From: CAZRHH01 sp964599885
GTDB lineage: Bacteria; Chloroflexota; Dehalococcoidia; DSTF01; JACRBR01
Length of the DNA: 64,000 nt
Assembly (NCBI GenBank): GCA_964599885.1
Contig: CAZRHH010000011.1
Coordinates: forward strand, 1 to 64,000
Direction of reading: 5' to 3'
The position numbers and the translations under genes are program-made. Shown one piece after another: positions 16,857 to 24,848 of this stretch. Below the pieces are notes generated by a model. That model was given only the letters and a program-made list of their open reading frames with translations, did no database searches and had not been told where the DNA came from. The stretch's first letter is position 1. Each line of letters opens with the position of its first letter.

Positions 16857-17006
16857 ATGTCCTATTCAATCGGCGAGAAGCCCGGCAAAGGAAAGTACTG
16901 CTGCACGAACTGCAACTGGTCGGTTGATCTTGACGACGCGGACGATCGACTTCCACCTTGCGGCAACTGCGGAAAGGGGCAACAGACGACGTACAACAAT
17001 TGCTAG
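16857..17006 (+). CDS. 49-residue double zinc-knuckle protein
   Basis: The ATG at 16857 is preceded by CGGAGG at 6 bp. The 49-residue product, MSYSIGEKPGKGKYCC and onward, has two CxxC knuckles (CCTNC and PCGNC) and thus a complete small zinc ribbon. It is the first gene after the promoter at 16646 and precedes the ubiquitin-like gene. Small zinc ribbons of this kind ('YxCxxCxW... PCxxC') are common in mobile DNA; its role in the system is unknown. Confidence 0.6.
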   Translation: MSYSIGEKPGKGKYCCTNCNWSVDLDDADDRLPPCGNCGKGQQTTYNNC

Positions 17007-17047
17007 CCGACCTCATCAACCTAAGACTCGCGAAATGGAGACCAACG

Positions 17048-17167
17048 ATGACAGATCGCAAGATCGGACGCGACGCGAAGACCGGCAGAATCATTCCCGT
17101 GAAGGAAGCCGAACGCCGGCCGAACACTACCGTCGTCGAAACGGTCAAGGTGCCCAAGAGGAAGTAG
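17048..17167 (+). CDS. 39-residue basic peptide
   Basis: A short gene with GGAG upstream of the ATG at 17048. The product is MTDRKIGRDAKTGRIIPV followed by KEAERRPNTTVVETVKVPK. The RDAKTGRxxP...A...P.TTV.ET pattern is seen in small proteins of mobile elements, but no function is known. It sits between the zinc knuckle gene and the Ubl gene in the same direction. Confidence 0.5.
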   Translation: MTDRKIGRDAKTGRIIPVKEAERRPNTTVVETVKVPKRK

Positions 17168-17288
17168 TTCTTGAGCCGGTTGGCCACGGCGCCCTGGTCT
17201 ACGGACGCCGCGCGACCGCGCCGCCAAACGCAAGGGCTATCCGCTCTCGCACTCGAACAGGACAGTCCTGCCAGGAGGGGTTCCAGCA

Positions 17289-17534
17289 ATGTCGGAGAAA
17301 CCAGCCACCATCATCGTCAACGGTACTCGGCACGAGTGGTCGGAGAAGACCATTTCCCACGCAGAGGTAGTAACGCTTGAGGTGCCTGACTACCCGCAGC
17401 ACCCGGAGATCACTTACTCGATCAAATACACGCGCGGGCAAGGAAACAAACCTGAAGGCATCCTGGCTCCCGGTGAGTCTGTAAACGTTAAAGACGGAAT
17501 GGTCTTCAGTGTTCAAGAAACTGGTCAGTCGTAA
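17289..17534 (+). CDS. Ubiquitin-like (multiubiquitin-type) beta-grasp protein
   Basis: An 81-residue protein that reads as one ubiquitin-like domain: ATIIVNGTRHEWSEKTISHAEV is the first hairpin and helix start, VVTLEVPDYPQHP and TYSIKYTRGQGNKPEG are middle strands, and VNVKDGMVFSVQETGQS is the last strand plus tail. This is the pattern of the bacterial 'multiubiquitin' domain. It carries a single copy rather than tandem copies and ends in Gln-Ser rather than Gly-Gly, so C-terminal processing or a non-glycine end would be needed. AGGAGG precedes the ATG. It overlaps the E1-like gene by 26 bp. Confidence 0.78.
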   Translation: MSEKPATIIVNGTRHEWSEKTISHAEVVTLEVPDYPQHPEITYSIKYTRGQGNKPEGILAPGESVNVKDGMVFSVQETGQS

Positions 17535-18699
17535 CGACGACATTCGTCGCTTAGTTGAAACGGGCTACGCGGTTGCTTTCGACAGCAACTGCCTAGTCGT
17601 CCGCGATATTCCCTACCTCGACGCTGATCGGACGCTGCAAACTGGGGCGATTGTCACAAAGCTAGTGTTCATCGATCAAGAGCGTGTGACACAGGACGAT
17701 CACCAGATCTTCTTCGCAGGCTCCCCGCCGCATGGCCTGAACGGGGAGCCCATTCCCAATCTTGGCGGAGGCCCCACCCAGCTGCCTCTAGGCGAAGCGA
17801 GCAGCGATGTGGTCGTTCAGCGTTCCTTTTCGAACAAACCTAAGAGCGGCGCCTACAGCGATTTCTATGAGAAGATCGAGACGTACGTGACGATCATCTC
17901 AGGGCCAGCCATAGCGCTCCATCACGTTAGTCCGCGTACCTTCCGTGCAGTCGAGAGCGTTGACCACGACTCGGTCTTCAAGTTCCACGACACTTTGACA
18001 AGCAGGGCCGAGATTACTGACCTAGCCGCCAAGTTCAAGGATGATGTGGTGGCTGTCATCGGCCTGGGAGGCACGGGCTCGTACGTGCTGGACTTGTTGG
18101 TCAAGACTCCGGTGCGCGAGATCCGAGGGTTCGATAAAGACCTGTACTACGTGCATAACTCGTTTCGCTCGCCAGGGCGACTGGCGTCGAGCGATCTGGG
18201 CCAAAGCAAGGCTGCGGTCTACCTGGAGCGATACTCCGACTTTCGGTACGGCCTCTCCATCGAGGAAAAGTTCATTGATGCATCATCGAACGATGAACTT
18301 GCGGGCGTCACGTTTGCGTTCGTCTGTGTCGACAAAGGCTCATCCCGCGCGGGGATCTTTGATCTGTTGATCGCGAACCACATACCGTTCATCGACGTCG
18401 GTATGGGTTTGAAGCGAACAGAATGCGGGCTACTCAACGGGCAACTTCGGGTGACGTATTACGCCGGGGAAAACGGCGCGGAGTTCCGTGATAAGCAACT
18501 AGCGCCTCTGGAAGATGGAGGCGACGATGTGTACCGCGTCAACATACAGACGAGTGAGCTCAATGCATTCAACGCAGCTCTAGCATTAATCAGATTCAAA
18601 CAGCTACGGGGGTTCTACATACAGGAGGAGCCTCTATACAATCTTCTATTCGAAATACGTGACCTGAAGATAGTCGGCGCCTCAACCAATGAGATTTGA
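17509..18699 (+). CDS. ThiF-family E1-like enzyme with N-terminal DUF6791-type domain
   Basis: A 396-residue protein from a GTG start. Residues ~1-165 form a separate domain (VAFDSNCLVVRDIPYLD, DDHQIFFAGSPPHGLNGEPI) matching the DUF6791 region found fused to ThiF. Residues ~175-390 are a Rossmann E1 domain: VAVIGLGGTGSYVLDLL with Gly185-Gly190, the acidic end of strand 2 in IRGFDKD, and NSFRSPGR as the nucleotide-contacting Asn/Arg motif. It should adenylate the C-terminus of the ubiquitin-like protein. The FVCVDKGSSRAG segment, where E1s place activating residues, holds Cys and two Ser. It overlaps both neighbours, so the trio is tightly coupled. Confidence 0.85.
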   Translation: MFKKLVSRNDDIRRLVETGYAVAFDSNCLVVRDIPYLDADRTLQTGAIVTKLVFIDQERVTQDDHQIFFAGSPPHGLNGEPIPNLGGGPTQLPLGEASSDVVVQRSFSNKPKSGAYSDFYEKIETYVTIISGPAIALHHVSPRTFRAVESVDHDSVFKFHDTLTSRAEITDLAAKFKDDVVAVIGLGGTGSYVLDLLVKTPVREIRGFDKDLYYVHNSFRSPGRLASSDLGQSKAAVYLERYSDFRYGLSIEEKFIDASSNDELAGVTFAFVCVDKGSSRAGIFDLLIANHIPFIDVGMGLKRTECGLLNGQLRVTYYAGENGAEFRDKQLAPLEDGGDDVYRVNIQTSELNAFNAALALIRFKQLRGFYIQEEPLYNLLFEIRDLKIVGASTNEI

Positions 18700-19087
18700 G
18701 ATGGAGTGTGTCCACTACATGCCGGGAGAGTTGCGCGAAGGCGTCCTGTATGTGTCCGAGGAATTCGGCATCGCAAACCACCTATGCGCGTGTGGCTGCG
18801 GATCAAAGGTTAGGACCGCGCTGGGCCCTATGGAGTTTGCAGTGACCGAGACGGCGGACGGCCCAACGTTGCGTCCGTCCGTCGGAAACTGGCAGCGCGA
18901 GTGCCAATCGCACTACTGGATAACGCGAGGAGAGGTTATCTGGGCGGAACGTTGGACTCCCGACCAGATCGCCGCGGGAAGAACGCGAGAAGAAGCCCGG
19001 AGGCGCGCCTACTATGACGCGATCGATCGCCGGCGTGGCGGACTCTTAGGACAGATCTGGCGATGGACGAGGAGCTTGTTCTCGTGA
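18689..19087 (+). CDS. DUF6527 protein, predicted Ubl-system peptidase
   Basis: A 132-residue protein. The DUF6527 signature is visible: GVLYVSEEFGIANHLCACGCGSKV, then a long gap and CQSHYWITRGEVIWAERW. The His-x-Cys-x-Cys-x3-Cys cluster with the later Cys-x2-His suggests a zinc site. DUF6527 proteins are standard partners of bacterial ubiquitin-like/E1 operons and have been proposed to process or deconjugate the Ubl. It overlaps the E1-like gene by 11 bp. The final ~30 residues (REEARRRAYYDAIDRRRGG) are a basic helix. Confidence 0.8.
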   Translation: MRFEMECVHYMPGELREGVLYVSEEFGIANHLCACGCGSKVRTALGPMEFAVTETADGPTLRPSVGNWQRECQSHYWITRGEVIWAERWTPDQIAAGRTREEARRRAYYDAIDRRRGGLLGQIWRWTRSLFS

Positions 19088-19273
19088 TAGTCGCTAACCT
19101 GCGTCGCACAATATTCGTTATGCGACCCCATTTCTTAGCCTCGGCTAGGCACGCCGTTAACGATTCGTTGTAGGCCGAACTAACTCATAGGCGCACGCCT
19201 CCAGCCTAACGCTATCGGCTCGAAAACTGCCGTCTTGACGGACGATGTTTTCGGTGTGCGATAATCCGGGCCG

Positions 19274-19639
19274 ATGACAGACGACGAAGTCCAAACATTC
19301 GAACAGCTCCTTGGCAAGAAGCTCTCCCAGCAACAGGAGGCGGTGACTAAGCAGATCTCCGGACTCGCTAAGCGCGTCGAAGACGGCTTCGCCAACACCG
19401 CGACGATTGCGCACGTCGACGCGATCGCCAAGCACCTCGGCGACACAATGGAGAAGCTCCATAGCGTAACGACAACCTTAAACGGGGTTGTCCAGACGCA
19501 ACGCGAGCATTCTCAGTCATTTGACTCGATCGATCGCAAGCTCAACGCACACCTTGACCGCCTCGATCGTCACGGCACGCGTATTGAAGTGCTTGAGGCC
19601 AAGACCTCGCGCCTCCCTGCTCCGCCGCGGAGAACGTAA
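19274..19639 (+). CDS. Coiled-coil protein
   Basis: A 121-residue protein with near-continuous heptads from about residue 15 to 110 (KKLSQQQEAVTKQISGLAKRV, LGDTMEKLHSVTTTL, SIDRKLNAHLDRLDRHGTRIEVLEAK). No enzymatic domain is present. TTGACG (19235-19240) and GATAAT (19260-19265) lie just upstream, so it is probably expressed from its own promoter with a very short leader. Similar small coiled coils are common in plasmids and phages. Its role is unknown. Confidence 0.6.
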   Translation: MTDDEVQTFEQLLGKKLSQQQEAVTKQISGLAKRVEDGFANTATIAHVDAIAKHLGDTMEKLHSVTTTLNGVVQTQREHSQSFDSIDRKLNAHLDRLDRHGTRIEVLEAKTSRLPAPPRRT

Positions 19640-19744
19640 CTCCGAACCCACCCGCAACGTCCTAACTCTCCACGTTCTTCTGGATGTTCATCGACTGTTT
19701 GGTCGATGTCAGTAGCAACACGCCCTAGTGAAAGGAGCCTCTGC

Positions 19745-20335
19745 TTGAACAGTCGTGCCACCATCAGTCACGCCAAGGTCGGCGGCAGCGAGTACGGTCG
19801 GGAAAGCATCCTGACCCTCACACTCGATGTTCGTTTGCCGACCCCCGTCGAAGTCCGCAGCCTCAATGAATGGGCTGGTTCGGAACTCGACTGGGAGACG
19901 CGCCAACAGATCGCCAAGGCCCAGCAACGCCGCCGCAGTAACACCAAAAACGGCAAGCTGACCAAGGCGCAGAAGAAGGCGCAAGAAGAGTCGCACGAGC
20001 AGGAAATGGAGTGCTCGGTCGCTTCGTGCGAGAACTGCTACCCGGACGGCGCCACGGACGCGCTGATCTGCTTGGAGCACCGTCTCCCCTGGCAAGAGTG
20101 TCAGGACTGCGACGGTGAAGGAGCGATCTTCCTCGACGGCGAGGACATCAAATGCCTCCGTACCAAGTACGAGGACTACGTCGAGACGCAAGCCGGTTTC
20201 AATCGCGAAGCCATCATGGCTGCCCAGGAAGCCGCGCTGTTCCTCCTGCTCATCAAGAAGCCGGTGCACCTAACCATCGCGCCGGCACAGCAGGCGTTTG
20301 CTGACCTGCTCCAACTATCAGCACCCATCGCCTAG
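19745..20335 (+). CDS. Plasmid-type protein with Cys-rich middle
   Basis: About 196 residues from a TTG start at 19745, chosen because AAAGGAG lies just upstream. The N-terminal part (TISHAKVGGSEYGRESIL, RLPTPVEVRSL) is followed by a very basic helix (KAQQRRRSNTKNGKLTKAQKK). A Cys-rich segment comes next (CSVASCENC, LICLEHRLPWQECQDCDGEG), likely binding zinc. No family is recognised. It heads a run of five small genes, spaced by a few bases or overlapping, that ends at 21600. Confidence 0.55.
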   Translation: MNSRATISHAKVGGSEYGRESILTLTLDVRLPTPVEVRSLNEWAGSELDWETRQQIAKAQQRRRSNTKNGKLTKAQKKAQEESHEQEMECSVASCENCYPDGATDALICLEHRLPWQECQDCDGEGAIFLDGEDIKCLRTKYEDYVETQAGFNREAIMAAQEAALFLLLIKKPVHLTIAPAQQAFADLLQLSAPIA

Positions 20336-20351
20336 AGAAAGGAAGTATCCG

Positions 20352-20591
20352 TTGCCACGCAACGAGAACGAAGAGGAAGCGCCTCGGGAACCCCGTAACT
20401 GGACCGAGTGGCGCGAGGAAGCCAGCCAAGCCTTGAGCGAACTCGATCGAGCGCTCGCCCAGGCCCGGCAGGTCATCTACCGACTCCGACCAATGGTACG
20501 TCCCAAGAACGAGCAGCAGCCGACCGAAGAGCGGTCCGAACGCCCAGCACCGACGGTGCAATTTCAGCGGCGCGGACGCAACGGTCGATGA
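20352..20591 (+). CDS. Small charged helical protein
   Basis: 79 residues from a TTG start with AAAGGAAG upstream. The sequence is strongly charged: an acidic start (NENEEEAPREPRNW), one helix (REEASQALSELDRALAQARQVIYRL) and a basic, Pro/Arg-rich tail. It overlaps the next gene by 4 bp. No domain is recognised; it is supported by spacing and coupling only. Confidence 0.45.
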   Translation: MPRNENEEEAPREPRNWTEWREEASQALSELDRALAQARQVIYRLRPMVRPKNEQQPTEERSERPAPTVQFQRRGRNGR

Positions 20592-20914
20592 ACGCCGCTC
20601 ACCCGGGAACCTTCTGGTCACTGTCGTTCACGTTCAATGACTGGGAGCTCGCCGGCAAAGCCTACGAGCAAAGTCGCGATCTGATCTTCGGCCTCGACAT
20701 GGACGCGTCGGCCTACCGGATTCTCCTGAACGGTCGGGCATACGTCGTCAACGTTGGTGCTGGAGTTCCCGAGCAAGCTCTAGTCGGCAAGCTCAAGGTC
20801 ATCTGTCAGAAAGGAGAAGAGTCTCCCCTTGCCGATGAAGTTGCGCTCACGCTCGCTGTAAGACACGAGCAGTTTCGCGCAACCAACGGAACAAGATACG
20901 AGCGCCGAGGCTAA
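20588..20914 (+). CDS. Hypothetical protein of plasmid type
   Basis: 108 residues beginning MNAAHPGTFWSLSFTFND, coupled to the previous gene by an ATGA overlap. The middle (AYRILLNGRAYVVNVGAGVPEQAL) looks like a small alpha/beta fold. No family is recognised. A strong intrinsic terminator follows 19 bp after the stop. Confidence 0.5.
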   Translation: MNAAHPGTFWSLSFTFNDWELAGKAYEQSRDLIFGLDMDASAYRILLNGRAYVVNVGAGVPEQALVGKLKVICQKGEESPLADEVALTLAVRHEQFRATNGTRYERRG

Positions 20915-20932
20915 CCCTAGACGCTCACCAAT

Positions 20933-20972
20933 AGCCCGCTGTTTCTCTTCGTACAGAACAGCGGGCTTCTTT
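20933..20972 (+). terminator. Intrinsic terminator
   Basis: A perfect 11-bp stem, AGCCCGCTGTT (20933-20943) with AACAGCGGGCT (20957-20967), is followed by TCTTT. It closes the run of small genes from 19745. A near copy of this hairpin occurs at 21617. Confidence 0.8.
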
Positions 20973-21079
20973 CCAAGCACCTCAAGACGATCACTAGCAA
21001 CGACGCACGGGGACAGTCTGCCGGACTGCTCTAAGCATCGCGTCGCCCAAGCCAACACCACGACAAGGAGGATTGGAAG

Positions 21080-21310
21080 TTGAACCAAAACGTTCGCGTT
21101 TGCGACTCATGTCTCGACGCCGCGGCCGACGAAGGCTTGGCGCGCGACCACGAAGCCGCCATGTTTTGTATAGAACTCGGCGACGAGCTCGCCGATCACC
21201 TCTGCGAGGAGATCGAATGTGACGGCATCGCCCGTTGCAGTTGCTCGTGTCACGAGTCTGCGAAGCAAGCACTACGAAGTCACGCCACGGCTCGCGGAGG
21301 CCTGTCATGA
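21080..21310 (+). CDS. Cys-rich small protein
   Basis: 76 residues from a TTG at 21080 preceded by AAGGAGG. CDSCLD near the start and CDGIARCSCSCHESA near the end give a Cys/His-rich character and a probable zinc site. It overlaps the next gene (DUF2958) by 4 bp. The family is unknown. Confidence 0.5.
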   Translation: MNQNVRVCDSCLDAAADEGLARDHEAAMFCIELGDELADHLCEEIECDGIARCSCSCHESAKQALRSHATARGGLS

Positions 21311-21600
21311 AGCTTCTTACCACGGAGATCCGTGATGCCTTACCCACGCTCGGCAGCACCGAGACCTTGGGCATGGACGCACCAATCATCGTCAAGTTCT
21401 TCACGCCCACGTCCAGGTGGACCTGGTACGCAACCGAGTTTGATGGCGAGGATCTTTTCTTCGGATTGGTGGACGGGTTGGAAAAGGAGTTCGGCTACTT
21501 CTCACTCACTGAACTGGAGTCGGTGCACGGTCCCTACGGAGTCGGCATCGAACGTGACCTCTACTTCGGAACGCATCACACGCTGAAGGAGTTCGTTTGA
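21307..21600 (+). CDS. DUF2958 domain protein
   Basis: 97 residues that match the DUF2958 pattern closely: LPTLGSTE as the opening, APIIVKFFTPTSRWTWYATEFDGEDLFFGLV in the middle, and EFGYFSLTELESV plus the GIERDLYF end. DUF2958 proteins are small, of unknown function, and typical of plasmids and integrative conjugative elements. It is coupled to the Cys-rich gene upstream and followed by an intrinsic terminator. Confidence 0.85.
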   Translation: MKLLTTEIRDALPTLGSTETLGMDAPIIVKFFTPTSRWTWYATEFDGEDLFFGLVDGLEKEFGYFSLTELESVHGPYGVGIERDLYFGTHHTLKEFV

Positions 21601-21616
21601 ACTAACTTTCAGCACG

Positions 21617-21655
21617 CCCGCTGTTTCTCTTCGCACAGAGCAGCGGGTCTTTTCT
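21617..21655 (+). terminator. Intrinsic terminator, near copy of the one at 20933
   Basis: Stem CCCGCTG (21617-21623) pairs with CAGCGGG (21641-21647), followed by TCTTTTCTT. The loop TTTCTCTTCG is shared with the terminator at 20933, so the two arose by duplication. Confidence 0.75.
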
Positions 21656-21760
21656 TGCGAAGCTTTCAGCACATAGATGCACCGACAGCCGACCTAAATG
21701 ATCAACCATCTTGACATTTCTGATCTTTCCGTCGTACGATCGATGAAAGCCCTGAAACCT

Positions 21761-22604
21761 ATGTACGAATCGTTCTTTGGTCTCCAGGAGAGGCCGTTTT
21801 CCATCTCACCCGATCCGCGATTCTTCTTCCTTAGCAGTCAGCACAAGGAAGCGCTTGCGAAGTGCCAATACGCCGTTCAAGAGCGGATGGGTCTCACCGT
21901 CGTCTACGGCGACGTCGGCACCGGCAAAACAACGATCGCGCGGCGCCCTTTTTCAAACCTTCGCCGACAAACCCAACCACAAGATAGCCATGATCATCAG
22001 CCCGCGTCTCAAGACTGAGAACGCGTTTCTGCGCGAGATCATGAAGGAGTTTGGCGTCGGAACGAAGCAGTCGTTCGCTGACTCGCTCGACCTGTTTCGC
22101 GCGTTCCTCGCTGCCGAATACAAGGCTGGCCGCACCGTAGTCCTCCTGATCGATGAGGCTCAAGGAATACGCAGCGTGAACTTCGAACTCATCCGCAGTT
22201 TGCTCAACTACGAAACGGACAGTCAGAAGCTGCTCAACGTTGTGTTGTTTGGTCAGAACGAACTGGCCACCAAGCTCGATAACCGCCCGGAGCTGAAGAG
22301 CCGCGTCACTATCTTCGGCGCGCTCACTTCCCTCTCGCGCGAGGACACCGAGAGCATGATTCGCTTTCGCTACCGCGTGTCCGGAGGTGAGGACCCGCCG
22401 TTCGCGCCGGCCGCCTACGACGCACTGTTTCGCTACTCGACCGGACTACCACGAATGATCTGCACACTGAGCGACACCGCACTCACGAAGGCTTTCGTCC
22501 GGGAACAGCGGACGATCGACGATGCACTGGTTCGCGCCGCAGCTGAGGAGATGCGCGCGGTCGTCCAGGCAGAGCGCACGGCCAGGGCAAGGAAGGCCGC
22601 ATGA
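21761..22604 (+). pseudogene. ExeA/TniB-like AAA ATPase, split by a frameshift
   Basis: The start MYESFFGLQERPFSISPDPRF is the classic opening of ExeA-type AAA ATPases, followed by Walker A YGDVGTGKTT. After TIAR, near 21942, the frame is lost and the rest (LFQTFADKPNHKIAMI, then Walker B VVLLIDEAQGI and sensor LLNVVLFGQNEL) continues in the next frame. Removing one G in the run at 21942-21943 restores TIARALFQTFADK exactly. This is a single-base insertion or a sequencing error; the remainder looks intact. The family includes transposition/partition-type helpers. It is coupled by ATGA to a small DNA-binding-like gene and lies beside the iteron origin, so a role in replication or partition is possible. 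Confidence 0.8.
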
Positions 22605-22969
22605 GCGACGCGCCCGACGGCACCTTCTCCAAACTAATGGAGTTATCAGAGACGCCGCTCCCTCCTCCACCCGATAAGCCGGCGACGCGTCCCGCAGCAC
22701 CTAAGCCAGCTCCGACACCCACTGTAGATCTCCCTGTCAAACCCATCGAGGACGTAGATACCGTGCCTCACATCAGCCAGAACTATCGCTTTACCGACGA
22801 AGAGCTGCGGTGGTTGCGCGGTCGATCCTTTGACCTGAGCGAACAGCATGGCGCCAAGATTTCTCAGAACACCATCCTTCGCATCGCGCTTCGCGAGTTA
22901 CGCGAAGCCTGTGAACGGAACCCGCAGTCCAATCCCCTTTTGAAGAACGTCGCTCGCCTCAAGAAATAA
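22601..22969 (+). CDS. Small putative DNA-binding/partition partner
   Basis: 122 residues. The first half is Pro-rich and probably disordered (LPPPPDKPATRPAAPKPAP). The second half (YRFTDEELRWLRGRSFDL, AKISQNTILRIALRELREAC) resembles a ribbon-helix-helix or short helical DNA-binding domain. It starts in the stop of the ExeA-like ATPase and ends 20 bp before the iteron array. An ATPase with a small DNA-binding partner next to an origin is the layout of partition modules; this role is inferred. Confidence 0.55.
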   Translation: MSDAPDGTFSKLMELSETPLPPPPDKPATRPAAPKPAPTPTVDLPVKPIEDVDTVPHISQNYRFTDEELRWLRGRSFDLSEQHGAKISQNTILRIALRELREACERNPQSNPLLKNVARLKK

Positions 22970-22989
22970 CCCACACGTTACCGTGCACC

Positions 22990-23078
22990 CGTCCACCCGT
23001 GGTTGCATGGTTGCGTCCACCCACCCGTCCAACATTGCGTCCACCCGTTGTTGCGTCCACCCAACGACGCGTCCACCC
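22990..23078. repeat. Iteron array: five CGTCCACCC repeats, probable replication origin
   Basis: Five exact copies of CGTCCACCC start at 22990, 23014, 23038, 23054 and 23070, so the spacings are 24, 24, 16 and 16 bp. They lie directly upstream of a winged-helix initiator-like gene. Regular iterons before such a gene are typical of plasmid origins. Confidence 0.75.
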
Positions 23079-23131
23079 TCCCGTGCAACCGTGGGAGGAT
23101 GGTTGTAGACATCGGTGAGACGATGTAAGCA

Positions 23132-23923
23132 ATGGACGAACCAACTATCCGACGACGAAACATGCTCAAGAATCACTACACGATGACGTCCAACGTCATC
23201 CTCTTCGGCTACGCAGAACTCACCGACAGCGAGAAGCTCACCTACCAGGCGATCGACAGTTTCGACTGGAGTGACGAGGCGGGGAAGCGCAAGGGATACG
23301 CGTTCCCGTCGCTGCGCACCTTGGCGCGGCTGCGCGGTGTCGACGAGCGCACGCTGCGTCGGCATGTTGCCGCGCTTGAAGAAGCCGGCTTGTTGCGCCG
23401 CGAACTACGCTCGGGTCAACCGAGTTTGTTGTGGATCGAGGAGCCATCGGAGCAGGAGAGTGAGACGTACTTATCCACAATGGCTATGAGTCCGGACACG
23501 GATGTCCGGGGTACCCCGGACACAGATGTCCGCCCTAATGAATCAGAAGAAGAGAAAAAGACAAAACCGTTAACGCTCGCTAAAGCGTTTGAGGGGAGAA
23601 GGGGAGGGAAGCGTTTCCTATCGGCTGAGGAGCGAGCGAAAAGTGAGTGGTTGGCCAACGAGATGGTTCGCGTTTGCGGCGATCCTCATAGTCTAGGCTT
23701 CTATCGGCGCATTGCGCAGAGCGTGCCTGAACATCGGGTATTTGAAGCACTTAGTGAGGTGCGCTTGGCCGACAGTGAAGGCCGCGTTCGGACATCCAAG
23801 GGGGCGCTGTTCGTGGACCTGATCCGAGCGTACCAGGCGACCACGAGGAAGGAGAGACCACAACCTAGTAGCCCGCCACGAGCCGAAGCAGAGATGGGAG
23901 AGAGATTGAAGAGGTCGCTCTGA
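23132..23923 (+). CDS. Winged-helix replication-initiator-like protein
   Basis: 263 residues. An N-terminal domain (NVILFGYAELTDSEKLTYQAID, PSLRTLARLRGVDERTLRRHVAALEEAGLLRRE) is a helix-turn-helix/winged-helix as in plasmid initiators of the 'helix-turn-helix domain' RepA-like group. A Ser/Pro and Lys-rich linker follows, then a helical C-terminal domain (FLSAEERAKSEWLANEMVRVCGD, RRIAQSVPEHRVFEALSEVR). The gene begins about 50 bp after the last iteron, which is the strongest argument for an initiator role. The start may instead be the ATG at 23162. Confidence 0.68.
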   Translation: MDEPTIRRRNMLKNHYTMTSNVILFGYAELTDSEKLTYQAIDSFDWSDEAGKRKGYAFPSLRTLARLRGVDERTLRRHVAALEEAGLLRRELRSGQPSLLWIEEPSEQESETYLSTMAMSPDTDVRGTPDTDVRPNESEEEKKTKPLTLAKAFEGRRGGKRFLSAEERAKSEWLANEMVRVCGDPHSLGFYRRIAQSVPEHRVFEALSEVRLADSEGRVRTSKGALFVDLIRAYQATTRKERPQPSSPPRAEAEMGERLKRSL

Positions 23924-24155
23924 TTGGTGTTGCCATCGTTCATGGCCACCAACGAGGAAAGATCGAAATTGAACGCGAACACGGCTGCGTCTTCTTCGTC
24001 CGATCGCGCCGCCGATCCTACCTGTGGTCTTCCTGAATACTTTCGGTGACCGGCAGAACGAACAGGGTCGCCTGCCGGTTGGCACTATGCTTACGGCTGA
24101 TCCTAGTGAGATATTCCAATCCGGCCGTTTCTTTTTCGATGAATGGAGCAAGGCA

Positions 24156-24848
24156 TTGAACCAGCGGATCGCGTTCCTAGACGTTGAAGGCACGCTTCTA
24201 AGGCGCGCCATCCACCTCGACAACGGCAAGGTGGCGCCAAGCGCCTGGACTCTCATCGCCGAGATCCTAGGCCCTGACGCCCTTCGCGAGGAAGAGGAGA
24301 CTAAGGATCGATGGAATGACGGAAAGTACAGCGGATACATCGAATGGATGCGCGAGACGATCCGCATTCATCAGAAGTATGGACTGACCGTAGAAGCGTT
24401 CAACGAAGCTCTCGATGCGGTAGAGCCCATGCCGGGCGCGGCTCAAACGGTCGCCCAGCTACATACACGCGGATACGTAACCGCGATGATCTCCGGAGGG
24501 TTCAAGCGCCTTGTAGACAGGTTGCAGCGTTCGTTCCGCATCGACCACGCGCTTGCAGGCTGTGAGTACTTCTTCGATGATGCTGGACAGTTAGAACACT
24601 GGAACTTGATGCCGGCGGACTACGAGGGCAAGGTTGAGTTCATGCATGCGCTGATTAGAGAATACGGTACTGGGAGCGAGCACTGCATCTTCGTCGGGGA
24701 CGGGCCCAACGATGTTGCGCTTGCAAAGGCGGTCGGAGTGTCTATCTGTTTCAATGGGCCGAAGATGCTGAGTGAGGTCACCACTCATTCCGTCATTCAG
24801 TCATTGGGGGAAGAAGACCTGACAGCTATTCTGAAATACGTTCACTAG
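24156..24848 (+). CDS. HAD-superfamily phosphatase (SerB-like)
   Basis: About 230 residues from a TTG at 24156 (GGAG 8 bp upstream); an in-frame ATG at 24087 is possible. HAD motifs: IAFLDVEGTLL (motif I, DxE rather than DxD, as in some phosphoserine-phosphatase-like members), TAMISGGFKRLVDRL (motif II, Ser), Lys in YEGKVEFMHAL (motif III) and IFVGDGPNDVALAKAVG (motif IV). The long cap between motifs I and II is helical, as in SerB. The substrate is unknown. It converges on a leftward cluster that includes cytidine deaminase and overlaps its last gene by 23 bp. Confidence 0.85.
   Translation: MNQRIAFLDVEGTLLRRAIHLDNGKVAPSAWTLIAEILGPDALREEEETKDRWNDGKYSGYIEWMRETIRIHQKYGLTVEAFNEALDAVEPMPGAAQTVAQLHTRGYVTAMISGGFKRLVDRLQRSFRIDHALAGCEYFFDDAGQLEHWNLMPADYEGKVEFMHALIREYGTGSEHCIFVGDGPNDVALAKAVGVSICFNGPKMLSEVTTHSVIQSLGEEDLTAILKYVH

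Noticed and set aside
22979..23108. CRISPR array
   Set aside because: The repeat unit is only 9 bp with 7-15 bp between copies and no cas genes. Iterons explain it better.
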